44,230 nt of DNA, from contig JAKADM010000009.1 in the NCBI GenBank assembly GCA_021820525.1, positions 1 to 44,230 of the forward strand. Reading direction: 5' to 3'. The translations under genes and the position numbers were made by a program. The notes under the pieces were generated by a model. It had not been told where the DNA came from. It saw only the letters and a program-made list of their open reading frames with translations, and did not search any database. This document shows positions 24,771 through 34,487 of the stretch, piece after piece; position 1 is the first letter of the stretch, and every line of letters begins with the position of its first letter. This DNA is from Thermoplasmata archaeon (GTDB lineage Archaea > Thermoplasmatota > Thermoplasmata > Thermoplasmatales > Thermoplasmataceae).

Positions 24771-27170
24771 ATGGATTCAACAAGGCCCATAGAGAATGAG
24801 ATTAAAAAATCATATTTAGAATATGCAATGAGTGTTATCGTGAGCAGGGCCATACCTGATGTAAGGGATGGCCTGAAGCCTGTGCAGAGAAGAATATTGT
24901 ATTCCATGTATGAAAATGGCTTCACAAGAGACAAACCATATAAAAAATCTGCAAGGATTGTTGGGGAGGCAATGGGTAAGTACCATCCCCATGGTGACAG
25001 CGCCATATATGATGCAATGGCAAGGATGGCCCAGGAGTTTTCCCTGAGATATCCTTTGATAGATGGACAGGGAAACTTCGGGTCCATTGACGGAGATGCT
25101 CCTGCTGCCATGAGGTATACGGAGGCAAGGATGAATAGCCTTTCGGAGGCAATGTTAGATGATATAGATAAGGAGACCGTGCCCTTTATGCTTAATTTTG
25201 ACGGCACCCTAGAGGAGCCTGTATATCTTCCCTCAAGCATACCAAATCTCCTGATAAACGGTGGGTCAGGAATTGCCGTGGGGATGGCAACAAACATGCT
25301 TTCACACAATCTCAATGAGATTGGAAAGGCAATAATTGAAACCGTTAAAAATGATGAAATAAGCATAAGAGATCTTTTGAAGATTGTTAAGGGACCTGAT
25401 TTTCCAGGCGGAGGCATAATTTGGTTCAATAATGACCTCATTTCTGCCTATGAGACCGGAAGAGGAAAGGTAAAATGCCGTGGAGAAGTGTTGCTGGAAG
25501 AAAAGAAAAGAATCATAATCACAAGCCTTCCCTATGGCGTAAACAAATCAAACTTCCTTGAGAATCTTGTCAAAAAGATAAATAACGAAATTATAGATGG
25601 AATATCGGACATAAAGGACGAAAGCAACAGGGAAGGCATGAGGATCGTCATTAAAATCAAGGATGAGGAGATGAAGAGCCTCATATTAAACAGACTTTAC
25701 ATGCACACAGAGCTGGAGCAGAGCATAAGCATAATAAACCTGGTACTGGAGGATAACCAGCCAAAGCAGATGAATCTGAAGGGTTTAATAACAAGTTACA
25801 TAAAGCACCGGCTGGGAATAATTCTCAGAAGAAGTGTATACACATCAGGAAAACTAAAGGAAAGGGAGCATATTCTTGAAGGATTGCATGTTGCCCTGAC
25901 CAACATAGACAGGGTAATAGAGATAATCAGAAGAAGCAGGGATGGCCCTGAGGCAAAGAAATCTCTCATGGATGGGTTCTCACTATCAGATAAGCAGGCA
26001 GATGCCATTCTTGACACGAGATTGCAGAGATTGACCACCCTTGAAGTTGGTAAGATAGAGAAGGAACTGGAGGAAACAAGGGAGGAAATAAAGAGGCTTG
26101 ATGTTATAATTACATCGGAAGAAAAGAGAAAGGAAATACTGATCTCTGAAGTCAACGAAATAATGAAAAAGTATGGAGACGAAAGAAGGACAAAGGTCGA
26201 ATTTGGAGAACTGGAGAGCATAAGGGACGAGGACGCAATTCCAAGGGAAGAGAGCGTGATTATTCTTACGGAAAAGGGATTCCTCAAGAGAGTGACACTT
26301 GATGAATACAGGTCGCAAAAGCGTGGCGGCAAGGGTGTTCAGACAACTGTACGCAATGAGGATCAGGTGAGGTCCATAGTTTATTGCAGTTCCCATGATC
26401 CTGTGCTTTTTTTCACAAACACTGGAAAAATGTACTCAATGAAGGCTTATGGAATTGAGAGCAAGAGCAGGAAAGGTGTTGGCGTCATCGGATCGGCCAT
26501 ATTAAAACTGGGGGAAGGGGAAAGAATTACAGATATGATGAGGGGAAATGAGAACTCCTCGGGATATCTCATTCTTGCCACCAGGATGGGTTTCATTAAG
26601 AAGACATCATTCTCAGAATTCCAGAATGTCAGAGCAAACGGAATAAGAGCCATTTCACTGGATGAAGATGATGAGCTGGCCTCAGTGTTCTTCATAGATG
26701 GTGAGAGAGACATAATAGTTGTTTCAGATACTGGAAAGGCCGCAAGATTCCAGTCTGTGGAAATGAGACCAACGGGCAGAAGTTCAAGAGGCGTCAAATC
26801 CATAAGGCTTGGGGAGAAGGAATATGTGCTCAAGGCTTTCCCTGTGGAAGATGGACAGGATATACTTACCATATCGTCCAGGGGGATCGGCAAGAGAACG
26901 TCAGAAGAAAGTTTCCCTGTGCATCACCGTGGCTCTTCAGGTGTGAAGATAATGAAAATAACTGAAAGGACTGGAAATGTTGTGGCTGCCATACCTGTCA
27001 GCGACGGGGATGAACTGATCATAATGACAAAGAACGAGCAGACAATAAGAATAGATGTGGATACTGTAAGAGAATTGAGCAGAAATTCACAGGGCGTAAA
27101 ACTCATAAATCTGGATGAAGGTGATGAGGTCATATCTGCAGGAAAGGTTGATTCAATGGTGGAAAAATGA
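24771..27170 (+). CDS. gyrA: DNA gyrase subunit A
   Basis: Cleavage and wrapping subunit of gyrase. The 799 residues include the winged-helix site with active Tyr116 (AAMRYTEAR), [18 protein letters not shown], and the C-terminal pinwheel carrying a GyrA box as QKRGGKG. The box is the mark of true gyrase rather than topoisomerase IV. No intein. It ends in an ATGA overlap with homoserine dehydrogenase, an unusual partner for cotranscription. Confidence 0.98.
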   Translation: MDSTRPIENEIKKSYLEYAMSVIVSRAIPDVRDGLKPVQRRILYSMYENGFTRDKPYKKSARIVGEAMGKYHPHGDSAIYDAMARMAQEFSLRYPLIDGQGNFGSIDGDAPAAMRYTEARMNSLSEAMLDDIDKETVPFMLNFDGTLEEPVYLPSSIPNLLINGGSGIAVGMATNMLSHNLNEIGKAIIETVKNDEISIRDLLKIVKGPDFPGGGIIWFNNDLISAYETGRGKVKCRGEVLLEEKKRIIITSLPYGVNKSNFLENLVKKINNEIIDGISDIKDESNREGMRIVIKIKDEEMKSLILNRLYMHTELEQSISIINLVLEDNQPKQMNLKGLITSYIKHRLGIILRRSVYTSGKLKEREHILEGLHVALTNIDRVIEIIRRSRDGPEAKKSLMDGFSLSDKQADAILDTRLQRLTTLEVGKIEKELEETREEIKRLDVIITSEEKRKEILISEVNEIMKKYGDERRTKVEFGELESIRDEDAIPREESVIILTEKGFLKRVTLDEYRSQKRGGKGVQTTVRNEDQVRSIVYCSSHDPVLFFTNTGKMYSMKAYGIESKSRKGVGVIGSAILKLGEGERITDMMRGNENSSGYLILATRMGFIKKTSFSEFQNVRANGIRAISLDEDDELASVFFIDGERDIIVVSDTGKAARFQSVEMRPTGRSSRGVKSIRLGEKEYVLKAFPVEDGQDILTISSRGIGKRTSEESFPVHHRGSSGVKIMKITERTGNVVAAIPVSDGDELIIMTKNEQTIRIDVDTVRELSRNSQGVKLINLDEGDEVISAGKVDSMVEK

Positions 27171-28081
27171 AGAGAGTGTTCATATCAGGTACCGGAAACG
27201 TTGGAAAAAATCTAATAGGGCTGATTCAGCAATATGATGTAGGTGTTAGGATAACTGGACTTGAAAACAGGAGAGGAATGATCTCTGGTGAACATTTAAC
27301 GAACAATGATGTTGAAAACTTCCTTAAAAATCCAGAAAAATTTGGCAAGAATAAGGAAAAGGCAGAATATGATATTTTTGTGGACCTGAGGACCGCATCC
27401 CGGGATGGAAGAATGGAACTTGAAAGTTACATTTCTGAATTCCAGAAAGGAAAAAATGTTGTGACCGCAAATAAATCAGGCCTTGCCAATTACTGGCCCG
27501 AGATATTCCAATCATGCAAAAATGAAAATAGCAATATCCTTTATGAAGCAACCGTTGCAGGAGGATTGCCTATTTTCAGCACCCTGAGGGCATCATGTGG
27601 ATATTTTAAGGTCAGATCCTTCAGGGGTATTGTCAATCTTACTTCTAATTATATAATAAAGAAGGTAAACAGTGGAATAAACTTAAAGGAGGCTGAGGAG
27701 GAGGCCATAAGGTTAGGAATTGCTGAGACAGATATGTCCGATGATCTTACTGGGAAAGATTCTGCAAGAAAGGCGGTAATAGTTTGCAATTCACTCTTTG
27801 GAAAAAAATTCAGGCTGAGTGATTTCAAATATGGAGGTCTAAATCTTAATAAAATCGAGCAAAACTCAATGCTTCTGGTATCCATAAACGAGGATGAGGA
27901 ATTTAAGGCACAATCAGGCATTCAAATTCTGGAAGAAAATGATCCTTTTCTGAAAATGGGACCCACTGCAATGGCAGCAGAAGTAGGCTTCTACGGAAGA
28001 TCAAACCTCACCCTGATGGAGGAGTTCGACGGCCCTCTGGAGACGGCATCTGCCGTATTGAGTGATATAATCAATATTTGA
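27167..28081 (+). CDS. hom: Homoserine dehydrogenase
   Basis: Reduces aspartate semialdehyde to homoserine for threonine and methionine synthesis. The 304-residue protein begins with a Rossmann motif GTGNVGKN. It has [12 protein letters not shown], the substrate-site block [16 protein letters not shown], and [14 protein letters not shown] containing the expected catalytic Asp/Lys residues. There is no ACT domain, so no threonine feedback site. It is translationally coupled to gyrA by ATGA. Confidence 0.93.
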   Translation: MKRVFISGTGNVGKNLIGLIQQYDVGVRITGLENRRGMISGEHLTNNDVENFLKNPEKFGKNKEKAEYDIFVDLRTASRDGRMELESYISEFQKGKNVVTANKSGLANYWPEIFQSCKNENSNILYEATVAGGLPIFSTLRASCGYFKVRSFRGIVNLTSNYIIKKVNSGINLKEAEEEAIRLGIAETDMSDDLTGKDSARKAVIVCNSLFGKKFRLSDFKYGGLNLNKIEQNSMLLVSINEDEEFKAQSGIQILEENDPFLKMGPTAMAAEVGFYGRSNLTLMEEFDGPLETASAVLSDIINI

Positions 28082-28133
28082 TTTAATCTTTATATATATT
28101 CGTTCTATGTGTAATAGAGGGCAGAAATATAAT

Positions 28134-29051
28134 ATGTCAGACGTGAAAATACAACCAGCAGATGCCCTGGACCGGGAGCTGGTACTTTCAAACTACAGTG
28201 CCTTTCCAGTTGAAGAATTGAGCAGGCGCCTTAACCTGAACATACCATGCATTACCATAGGTGACAGCAAAAAATTTGGCCTTCTATATTACTTTTTTAA
28301 GGGTAACATTGAAAGAGATCTGGAAATATTTCTCAAAACTTACGGTGCAAGGCAGGTAAACGGAATATACACACTTTATGCATCAAGTTCCATTTACAGG
28401 GAGTATGTGTTTCTCAAAAAGCTCCTTGAAATCCCTTCCATTGTGCCCGATATATCCTATGTTATGCACGGAACACATTTTTTCCATTTCAGGTTCAACA
28501 GGGCAGTCACGGATGAGGTTTCAAGCATGATCATATCCAGTGAAAAACCGGTTGACTTAAATATAGAAAGACTGGGTGAGTTCACCGATATAAGGGAATA
28601 TATAAAGTGGTTCATAGAAGATTATGATCCATACGTTTTTGAGATAGGGTTTAACCACGATCTGAAATTAGAAAATCTGGAAAATCTCAATATAGAGATT
28701 AAGGGTATGGTCACTGAGGGCACAAGAAGAGCTATTTTTTATGGTCAGGCCGGAGATGCAAAGAATCAAATAAGAATTGACTCAAATATTGTGGAGGCTG
28801 ATCTGGAACTGCCATTTATAGATATTCTATATAAAAAATTCCAGGATGTGAGGATACCCATATACAGCAACCTTATCACGGCATACAGGGGGAGAGCAAT
28901 TTCCAGAATCATTATTCCTGGAATGTTCAGGAAAAATCTCATAACCAAGCTTTCACAGAAGGAATCTGCAGAATTTGAACCTGAAATACTTAAGGCTGAA
29001 AAATACTCGAGAATTTCAGAATGCGTTTTCCCTGAGTTCAGAGAGAATTAA
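28134..29051 (+). CDS. Conserved-looking protein of unknown function
   Basis: A 305-residue soluble protein I do not recognise. It is acidic and well ordered in appearance. The first about 120 residues alternate helix and strand (NIPCITIGDSKKFGLLYYFFKG), and the middle has a strand-rich stretch with HGTHFFHFRF and an FEIGFNHDL segment. No metal-binding, Walker or HTH motif is evident. The frame opens at ATG 28107, but the TATA box (TTTATATA, 28089-28096) would put transcription start near 28117. ATG 28134, with AGAGGG upstream, is therefore preferred. It converges with a 14-bp overlap on the mevalonate-pathway gene. Confidence 0.7.
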   Translation: MSDVKIQPADALDRELVLSNYSAFPVEELSRRLNLNIPCITIGDSKKFGLLYYFFKGNIERDLEIFLKTYGARQVNGIYTLYASSSIYREYVFLKKLLEIPSIVPDISYVMHGTHFFHFRFNRAVTDEVSSMIISSEKPVDLNIERLGEFTDIREYIKWFIEDYDPYVFEIGFNHDLKLENLENLNIEIKGMVTEGTRRAIFYGQAGDAKNQIRIDSNIVEADLELPFIDILYKKFQDVRIPIYSNLITAYRGRAISRIIIPGMFRKNLITKLSQKESAEFEPEILKAEKYSRISECVFPEFREN

Positions 29052-30141
29052 AAAATTTTTCTGATTCTCTTTTGAATTCTTTCATTTTATTGATATGCTG
29101 ATCATATTTGAAACTCCCATCTATGAATGGGTCATCTATGTTTTCCCTGAACTCCTCAAGTAAGGATTTGCTTTTTGATGCAATTAAAATTGATGGCCCA
29201 GTGTCTGACGTGAAGTAAAAGTCTGGATTTTTTTCCCTGAACTGGATCGCCTTTGTTAGAATTTTCAGGCTTTCAGGCGTCTGGATGATTATGCCCGATG
29301 ACATTAGAACTGAGTTCAGTCTCAGCATATCCATGGATGACCTTTCAAACAGAATATCCGGGGAAAAATCACCATCCACAATTTTGTTCAGAAATTTATA
29401 CTTGTCATTAATCCAGCCCTCGTATAGGGGAGATTGAACAGCGGCACTGTGGGCCCTGTCCGTTGGTGATTGAAGGTCCTTAGGAAAAATTCCATAATAA
29501 AATTTGTCTGGAGATTCACCAATCTTTCCCGCAATACATTTATCCCGGTCCATTCCGGGATAGGATAGCCACATGGAAATGCCCTGAAATACGGCCCTTG
29601 TTCCTGAGCCTGAAACATACCTGGCATACCTTGACTGAAGGCCACCATCACCATCCGCCTGGCCATTGAATGAACAGGAAATCAATGCCTTGCTTACGGC
29701 TGCTGCAACCTCTGAAGACTCGCTCATCCCCTTTGCCCTTGAGTATTTCCTGTATCTCCTTATGAAAAAATGGAAACTCCCGCTTATGGCATAGTCCCGC
29801 CTGAACTTCTTCAGGGCAAAATCCGCCTTCTTACTGTATAGCTCACTTTCAGAATCGTCCATAATAACTCTGTCTTGACCAGGATTTTTTGAATATTCGC
29901 ATGCCGCAAGGCAGTATGAAAAATCCGTATTGAAGGATATGGATGGATTGTATGCGATTCTCTCCTCCCTATCATAATATCCAAGAAACTTTTCAAAGGC
30001 CTTGATTGGATAGGAATGGGATAACCATATCTTTCCCTCCTCGGGATCTGCGTCATATTTTCCAGGTACATGGAAAACACCCTTTTCCTCAAGATAATTT
30101 CCCATTCTCTCACCGTATTTTTTATAAAGGGAAAGCCTCAA
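29038..30141 (-). CDS. Mevalonate-3,5-bisphosphate decarboxylase-like GHMP protein
   Basis: A 367-residue member of the diphosphomevalonate decarboxylase family. The family blocks are visible: SESSEVAAAVSKAL (altered P-loop region, 140-153), RYARYVSGSGTRAVFQG with Arg182, SAAVQSPLYEGW (232-243) and FTSDTGPS with Asp313, the catalytic Asp of decarboxylases. Thermoplasmatales use mevalonate 3-kinase and bisphosphomevalonate decarboxylase from this family. The 3-kinase lacks the Asp (from memory of the Thermoplasma protein), so the retained Asp313 favours the decarboxylase, making isopentenyl phosphate for archaeal lipids. A classic diphosphomevalonate decarboxylase or a 3-kinase is the alternative. 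Confidence 0.7.
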   Translation of the reverse strand: MRLSLYKKYGERMGNYLEEKGVFHVPGKYDADPEEGKIWLSHSYPIKAFEKFLGYYDREERIAYNPSISFNTDFSYCLAACEYSKNPGQDRVIMDDSESELYSKKADFALKKFRRDYAISGSFHFFIRRYRKYSRAKGMSESSEVAAAVSKALISCSFNGQADGDGGLQSRYARYVSGSGTRAVFQGISMWLSYPGMDRDKCIAGKIGESPDKFYYGIFPKDLQSPTDRAHSAAVQSPLYEGWINDKYKFLNKIVDGDFSPDILFERSSMDMLRLNSVLMSSGIIIQTPESLKILTKAIQFREKNPDFYFTSDTGPSILIASKSKSLLEEFRENIDDPFIDGSFKYDQHINKMKEFKRESEKFFNSL

Positions 30142-30336
30142 CTGTTTTTACCTCCAGTCCCTGAATTCATCAATCATATTATTTCTTTTGAGAACAAAAT
30201 TAAAAATGATGTCTGCAGGAAAATTTTCCAATTTTTATTGAACTATACGCCTAAATTTTAATGGGATTATCTAAAACCATACCGGAATATCATTTTTGTC
30301 TTCCTGTTTGTTTAAAGGTGGTAAGATTCTCCGGTA

Positions 30337-30409
30337 GGCCGGGTCCGGGAATTGAACCCGGGTCCGGGGATCCACAGTCCCCAAGGATATCCCCTACCCC
30401 AACCCGGCC
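30337..30409 (-). tRNA. tRNA-His (GTG)
   Basis: Minus-strand tRNA. Acceptor GCCGGGT pairs with ACCCGGC, and an extra encoded G at the 5' end faces C73, the G-1 identity mark of tRNA-His. Anticodon arm is GGGGA-CTGTGGA-TCCCC, anticodon GTG. T arm is CCGGG-TTCAATT-CCCGG. No intron. Confidence 0.97.
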
Positions 30410-30488
30410 ATTTACTTCCTGAATTATACAATATATATTAATCATTTCTCTGTGGATTGGGTTTGTTTATATGCTAAAAGGATAAATA

Positions 30489-31175
30489 ATGTCTATAAAT
30501 TCAAGAGATGTGCTTATTTTAAATATTATAGACGCAGAACTTGAACTGGTGCCGGAAATCATGCATGATGACTATCAGATCAGAAAGGTTGCAAAAAATC
30601 TTGGCAAAAAATATGACGAAATGCTTCTTGATTCCAACTATATGCATGGAGCAATTGAAAGGTTCTTTCCAGGAAAATCCAACAGAATGGGAAGGCCTGA
30701 CATATTCCATACATTGCTAAATTTTACTCAGGATTCTATCTTAAATAAGAAGAATATGTTGAGGGTGAATATCCACACAAAAAATAACCAGATAATAAGG
30801 ATTGCCCCTGAAACAAGGATGCCAAAATCCTATAACAGGTTTGCAGGCCTCATGGAAAAACTCCTCACAAAGGGTGATTTAAAATCACCAGAGGGAAAAA
30901 CTCTATTGTCCATAGAAAATGGAACCTGGGAAAAACTGTTGAGCGACAAATACGAAAATGTCCTATTAAGCCCGTCAGGGGAAAAAATAAAGGCCACTGA
31001 GATTCCACTTTCCCTTGATTCCAGCGTTTTCATTGGCGGCTTTAGCGAAGGAGATTTCACGAGCAATGTTTATGAGAAAATGCACCCATATTCCATATTC
31101 CATGAGGAATTGACCATATGGACCATTGCTGCGGAAACAATAGGCACTTTTGAGAGAAAATTTGATCTGCTCTGA
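30489..31175 (+). CDS. nep1: 16S rRNA pseudouridine N1-methyltransferase Nep1
   Basis: SPOUT methyltransferase that methylates N1 of a pseudouridine in small-subunit rRNA during ribosome assembly. The 228 residues show the family blocks GRPDIFHTLLNFTQDSILN, NIHTKNNQIIRIAPETRMP, YNRFAGLMEKLL and the C-terminal knot segment with VFIGGFSEGDF. Length is normal. It stands alone between tRNA-His and tRNA-Gly, with a TATA-like GTTTATATG about 20 nt before the ATG. Confidence 0.95.
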   Translation: MSINSRDVLILNIIDAELELVPEIMHDDYQIRKVAKNLGKKYDEMLLDSNYMHGAIERFFPGKSNRMGRPDIFHTLLNFTQDSILNKKNMLRVNIHTKNNQIIRIAPETRMPKSYNRFAGLMEKLLTKGDLKSPEGKTLLSIENGTWEKLLSDKYENVLLSPSGEKIKATEIPLSLDSSVFIGGFSEGDFTSNVYEKMHPYSIFHEELTIWTIAAETIGTFERKFDLL

Positions 31176-31227
31176 ACAAAAGCAATTATCCTAAAATTTA
31201 TTACTAAAAGAATTATACCTAATAAAG

Positions 31228-31300
31228 GCGGGTGTGGTGTAGCCTGGTAACACGCGAGCTTGCCAAGCTCGTGCCTCGGGTCCAAATCCCGGCACCCGCA
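31228..31300 (+). tRNA. tRNA-Gly (GCC)
   Basis: Seventy-three bases: acceptor GCGGGTG with CACCCGC and discriminator A. Anticodon arm is CGAGC-TTGCCAA-GCTCG with T33 and anticodon GCC. T arm is CTCGGG-TCCAAAT-CCCGG, with TCCAAAT in place of the common TTCAAAT. No intron and no encoded CCA. Confidence 0.96.
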
Positions 31301-31407
31301 TTGTTGTATTAGTATTTTTATGTGAGTTTTTCTGTGTTTGCCGCATTTCTTATTATTGGATGGCGTTTTATAATTGACTGAAACTTATAATCCAGTTAAA
31401 CTCCTTC

Positions 31408-31421
31408 CTTTCTTAAGAAAG
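31408..31421. repeat. 14-bp perfect palindrome
   Basis: CTTTCTTAAGAAAG in the 276-base gap between tRNA-Gly and the zinc-finger gene. It might be a protein-binding site or part of a terminator; nothing else in the gap is recognisable except the TATA box of the next gene. Confidence 0.35.
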
Positions 31422-31576
31422 CTAGCAGATACATAGATGTAAGAAAACGCCTCTAAGATATATTGCATGAGAGAATGGAAATTTTTGGGATTTTTGCCTG
31501 ATAATTCTGAGTAATAAGAAGTGATTTATGTTAAATAGACTTATCATTTATAAAAAGAGGGGGCAGTGAACGATTT

Positions 31577-31942
31577 ATGACGAAGTTTAAAAAAGTATCA
31601 GTTTATGCAATAAATCATGTAGTTTTCCTAAAGACAGGATTAATATGCGATCTTTGTAACAGGCCCATGGTAACCCATTCGGTTGTATTGATTGATAGAG
31701 ATAGGCCAGTGAGATTGTATCATGAAGAATGTTTCAATGAAATATATAGTGGAAAGGAAAAGGGTATTGATGATGAAAAACCACCGATGTTTGAATGCAA
31801 GGCTATAGGTGAAATATGTGATCTTTTGAAAGATGATGAATATCTTGAAGGTCTAAAAAAGCTACCTCCAATTACCTTGGAGTACATTGCAGACAAACTC
31901 AATTCATTAGTATTAAATGGATATGACAGGGATAAGATCTAA
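31577..31942 (+). CDS. Small zinc-finger-like protein, unknown
   Basis: A 121-residue protein with a probable treble-clef zinc site: Cys24 and Cys27 (CDLCNRP), then His49 and Cys52 (YHEECF). The C-terminal half is helical and acidic-basic mixed (LKDDEYLEGLKKLPPITLEYIADKL). I do not recognise a family. TTTATAAA at 31547-31554 is about 26 nt before the ATG, so the mRNA is likely leaderless. It stands in a gene-poor AT-rich region and may be lineage-specific. Confidence 0.65.
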   Translation: MTKFKKVSVYAINHVVFLKTGLICDLCNRPMVTHSVVLIDRDRPVRLYHEECFNEIYSGKEKGIDDEKPPMFECKAIGEICDLLKDDEYLEGLKKLPPITLEYIADKLNSLVLNGYDRDKI

Positions 31943-32791
31943 AGGGAAATTGACGGGGAATTTCTCACCCAAAGCCATATATAGTTTTAGATATCCAAAA
32001 TAGTGAAATAAATTTAAAGATACTCTTCACTTATGACTCACTTTCAAGGATTTATGATTTCAAGGAAGTTCTTTGTTTCTGGCATTTTCATAATCTCTTC
32101 CTGCATATATTTCTAATTTTTTTCCTTATTTCAGTGTATTTTGCTAAGATACGCTTCTTTGTTCTAAAATATATTATACTTTGTTTCATTTATTTCTTTA
32201 TCTGCGGCCTTTTCTCTGCATTTATTTAAAGGATTTTTTCCAGGTCAATATTAATTTTCTGCCATCCTGATCATGAGAAACTTTTCCTGGTGTAACTGAC
32301 TGGTCTGCCTTATAATATCAATACCGAGGAATAAAAGTACTAACCCCTTATCTATTTTGAAAGATGATTTTTTCCAATTTCTGGAAAGCTCATATTTGCA
32401 GCATAGAAAATTTGATCGTATCCTATCCATAGATGGCTTCTTCATCTTGAGAATGCAGTAAGACTCTCTACATGTCTGAACTCTTTCCTTTAGCCCAGTT
32501 TGTATATTGTGTTAAAAGATACTTTTTCTTCATGATATATTTTCTTATTTAAGAGTGATAATAAACAACATAATATAGCTATGAATTTTAATGCTGATAG
32601 ATTTAAGCCTGATCCACTATTTTATGGAATCGTATTTAAGAGTTTTTCCTTTAAAAAAATATTGGCCATTAATTACAATGCTTATGCAGTGTTTTATATA
32701 TGCCTGTTCACCCTGAATGAAAAATATATCAAAGTCAAAAAAATCCGAATATACCTTTTAATATAACGAATAAATCATTACTTGATAGAAA
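31943..32791. other. Gene-poor AT-rich gap with possible transposase debris
   Basis: About 850 bases without a firm gene. A minus-strand frame of 64 codons (32251-32445), which stays open some distance further upstream, has a segment like DDE (IS4/IS1634-type) transposase C-termini: SMDRIRSNFLCCKYEL then KGLVLLFLGIDII. It lacks catalytic residues and a full gene. No terminal inverted repeats were found. A short plus-strand frame at 32581-32766 looks like chance. Confidence 0.35.
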
Positions 32792-33370
32792 ATGATAACA
32801 CTAGCTGCAAAGGCAAAATTACCAACACTTGCAGGCGATTTTGATATATACACATTCGATGATGGAGAAAACAATGAAAATGCTGTCATAGTAAAGGGAG
32901 ACGTGACCGGAAAGGAAAATGTTCCCGTGAGGATACACAGTGAATGCCTCACTGGTGATGTTTTCGGTTCAAAGAGATGCGACTGCAGGGATCAACTTTT
33001 AAAATCGCTTGTTTACCTGGGAGAGCAGCCCTACGGTATGCTCATATACCTCAGACAGGAGGGCAGAGGAATAGGTTTGATAAACAAGATAAAAGCATAC
33101 AGCCTTCAGGAGGAAGGCTATGACACTGTTGAAGCAAACCTTAAACTTGGTCTACCTGCAGACCAGAGGGATTATTCATACGCCGTGGATGTAATAAAAT
33201 ATTTCAGGATTAAATCGGTAAAACTAATGACGAACAATCCTGAAAAGATAAACTTCCTTGAGGAAAACGGAATAAAGGTAAGCGGCAGAATTCCAATGAA
33301 GAGCCAGGCAACAGAATTCAATAAATTCTATCTGATGACAAAGAAAGAAAAGATGGGTCATCAGTTATAG
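32792..33370 (+). CDS. ribA: GTP cyclohydrolase II
   Basis: First step of riboflavin synthesis: opens the GTP imidazole ring, releasing formate and pyrophosphate. The 192 residues carry the zinc cysteines Cys52, Cys63 and Cys65 ([17 protein letters not shown]), the signature [10 protein letters not shown], and the nucleotide site LMTNNPEKI. It has no fused RibB domain. Many archaea use the unrelated GTP cyclohydrolase III for this step, so the bacterial-type enzyme is of note. It is 33 nt upstream of glucose dehydrogenase and likely heads that transcription unit. Confidence 0.95.
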   Translation: MITLAAKAKLPTLAGDFDIYTFDDGENNENAVIVKGDVTGKENVPVRIHSECLTGDVFGSKRCDCRDQLLKSLVYLGEQPYGMLIYLRQEGRGIGLINKIKAYSLQEEGYDTVEANLKLGLPADQRDYSYAVDVIKYFRIKSVKLMTNNPEKINFLEENGIKVSGRIPMKSQATEFNKFYLMTKKEKMGHQL

Positions 33371-33403
33371 AAATATTTTTCTAAAAAGTGAGACTGAACC
33401 ATA

Positions 33404-34486
33404 ATGGAAAAGGTCAACGCATATATTACAGATGCTCCGGGTGGTACTGTAAAATTCACTCAGGTTAATATAGATGATGAGAAGGGCAATGTAACTCTCA
33501 GGCCCATATTGACAGGAATATGCGGCACTGACAGGGGCATGGTCAAAGGTTCCCTGAGTTTCACGTACAATCCTGAAGGATATGATTTTCTTGTCCTCGG
33601 TCATGAATCCCTGTGTGAAGTTATTGAATCTGATTCCCCTGAATTCAAGAAGGGAGACAGGGTTGTTCCTCTTGTCAGAAGGCCTGGAGATTGCCCTAAT
33701 TGCAGGATAGGAAGGCCAGATAACTGCTCCGACGGGGAAAAACATGAGGCTGGAATTACAGGTCTCCATGGATTTATGAGAGAGAGATTTAAGGATTTTG
33801 ATTTTAATCTCGTAAAGGTGGATGACCCTGATCTTGGAGATATTGCCGTCCTGACTGAACCAACAAAAAATGTTGTTAAGGCCTTTGAAGTTTTCGAGAA
33901 GGTTTCACAGAGATCGGTTTATGCAAACAATATTTCAACATACGAGGGAAAAAAAGCACTCATAATAGGAACAGGTTCTGAAGCTTTCATATATGCCTTT
34001 ATGTCGGTAGATTATGGGTTTGACACATACATCTTAAACAGACATCCCATAGAGGATAACAAAATTGAAATGTGCAGGGAGTTTGGAATTAAATTTATTG
34101 ATTCTTCCAAGGAACCTGAGTTCCCTGAAAAATTTCATATAGACTTTTTGATTGATACGAGCGGTGATCCTGGAACCATATTCAAGTATGTAAGGAAAAT
34201 GAACTACAACGGCATTGCCATACTTTTTGGAACCAATGGAAAGGCTCCAAAAACAGAAATTGACGGAGAAGATATTGATTACATAATCGAAAGAAACATA
34301 ACCCTTGCAGGATCGGTTGATGCCGCGAGAATTCATTACATGAGGGCTCTGGACTACCTCTCAAAATGGAAAAGAAGGCATGGAGAAGCGATGAATAAGA
34401 TAATCACAGGATATTTCAAACCCGGAGACATCGATCTTTTTGAAAATAAGCCTTCAGGCGAAATTAAAAGTGTCATAAGGTGGTAA
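33404..34486 (+). CDS. gdh: Glucose 1-dehydrogenase (zinc MDR family)
   Basis: Oxidises glucose to gluconolactone, the first step of the non-phosphorylative Entner-Doudoroff pathway. The 360-residue protein has catalytic zinc ligands Cys40 (CGTD), His67 and Glu68 (GHES), and the archaeal glucose-dehydrogenase blocks [10 protein letters not shown] and VYANNIS. The nucleotide site is [13 protein letters not shown]. The structural zinc lobe has Cys97, Cys100 and Cys108, but the fourth usual Cys position is Gly103. Galactose may also be a substrate in this family. It sits between ribA and folD, and the KDG aldolase of the pathway is at 8.2-9.1 kb. Confidence 0.93.
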   Translation: MEKVNAYITDAPGGTVKFTQVNIDDEKGNVTLRPILTGICGTDRGMVKGSLSFTYNPEGYDFLVLGHESLCEVIESDSPEFKKGDRVVPLVRRPGDCPNCRIGRPDNCSDGEKHEAGITGLHGFMRERFKDFDFNLVKVDDPDLGDIAVLTEPTKNVVKAFEVFEKVSQRSVYANNISTYEGKKALIIGTGSEAFIYAFMSVDYGFDTYILNRHPIEDNKIEMCREFGIKFIDSSKEPEFPEKFHIDFLIDTSGDPGTIFKYVRKMNYNGIAILFGTNGKAPKTEIDGEDIDYIIERNITLAGSVDAARIHYMRALDYLSKWKRRHGEAMNKIITGYFKPGDIDLFENKPSGEIKSVIRW

Positions 34487-34487
34487 C

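Noticed and set aside
24767-26332. Long minus-strand open frames opposite gyrA (up to about 224 codons)
   Set aside because: They mirror gyrA codon structure, have Ser/Leu-rich nonsense composition and no motifs, and gyrA is unmistakable.
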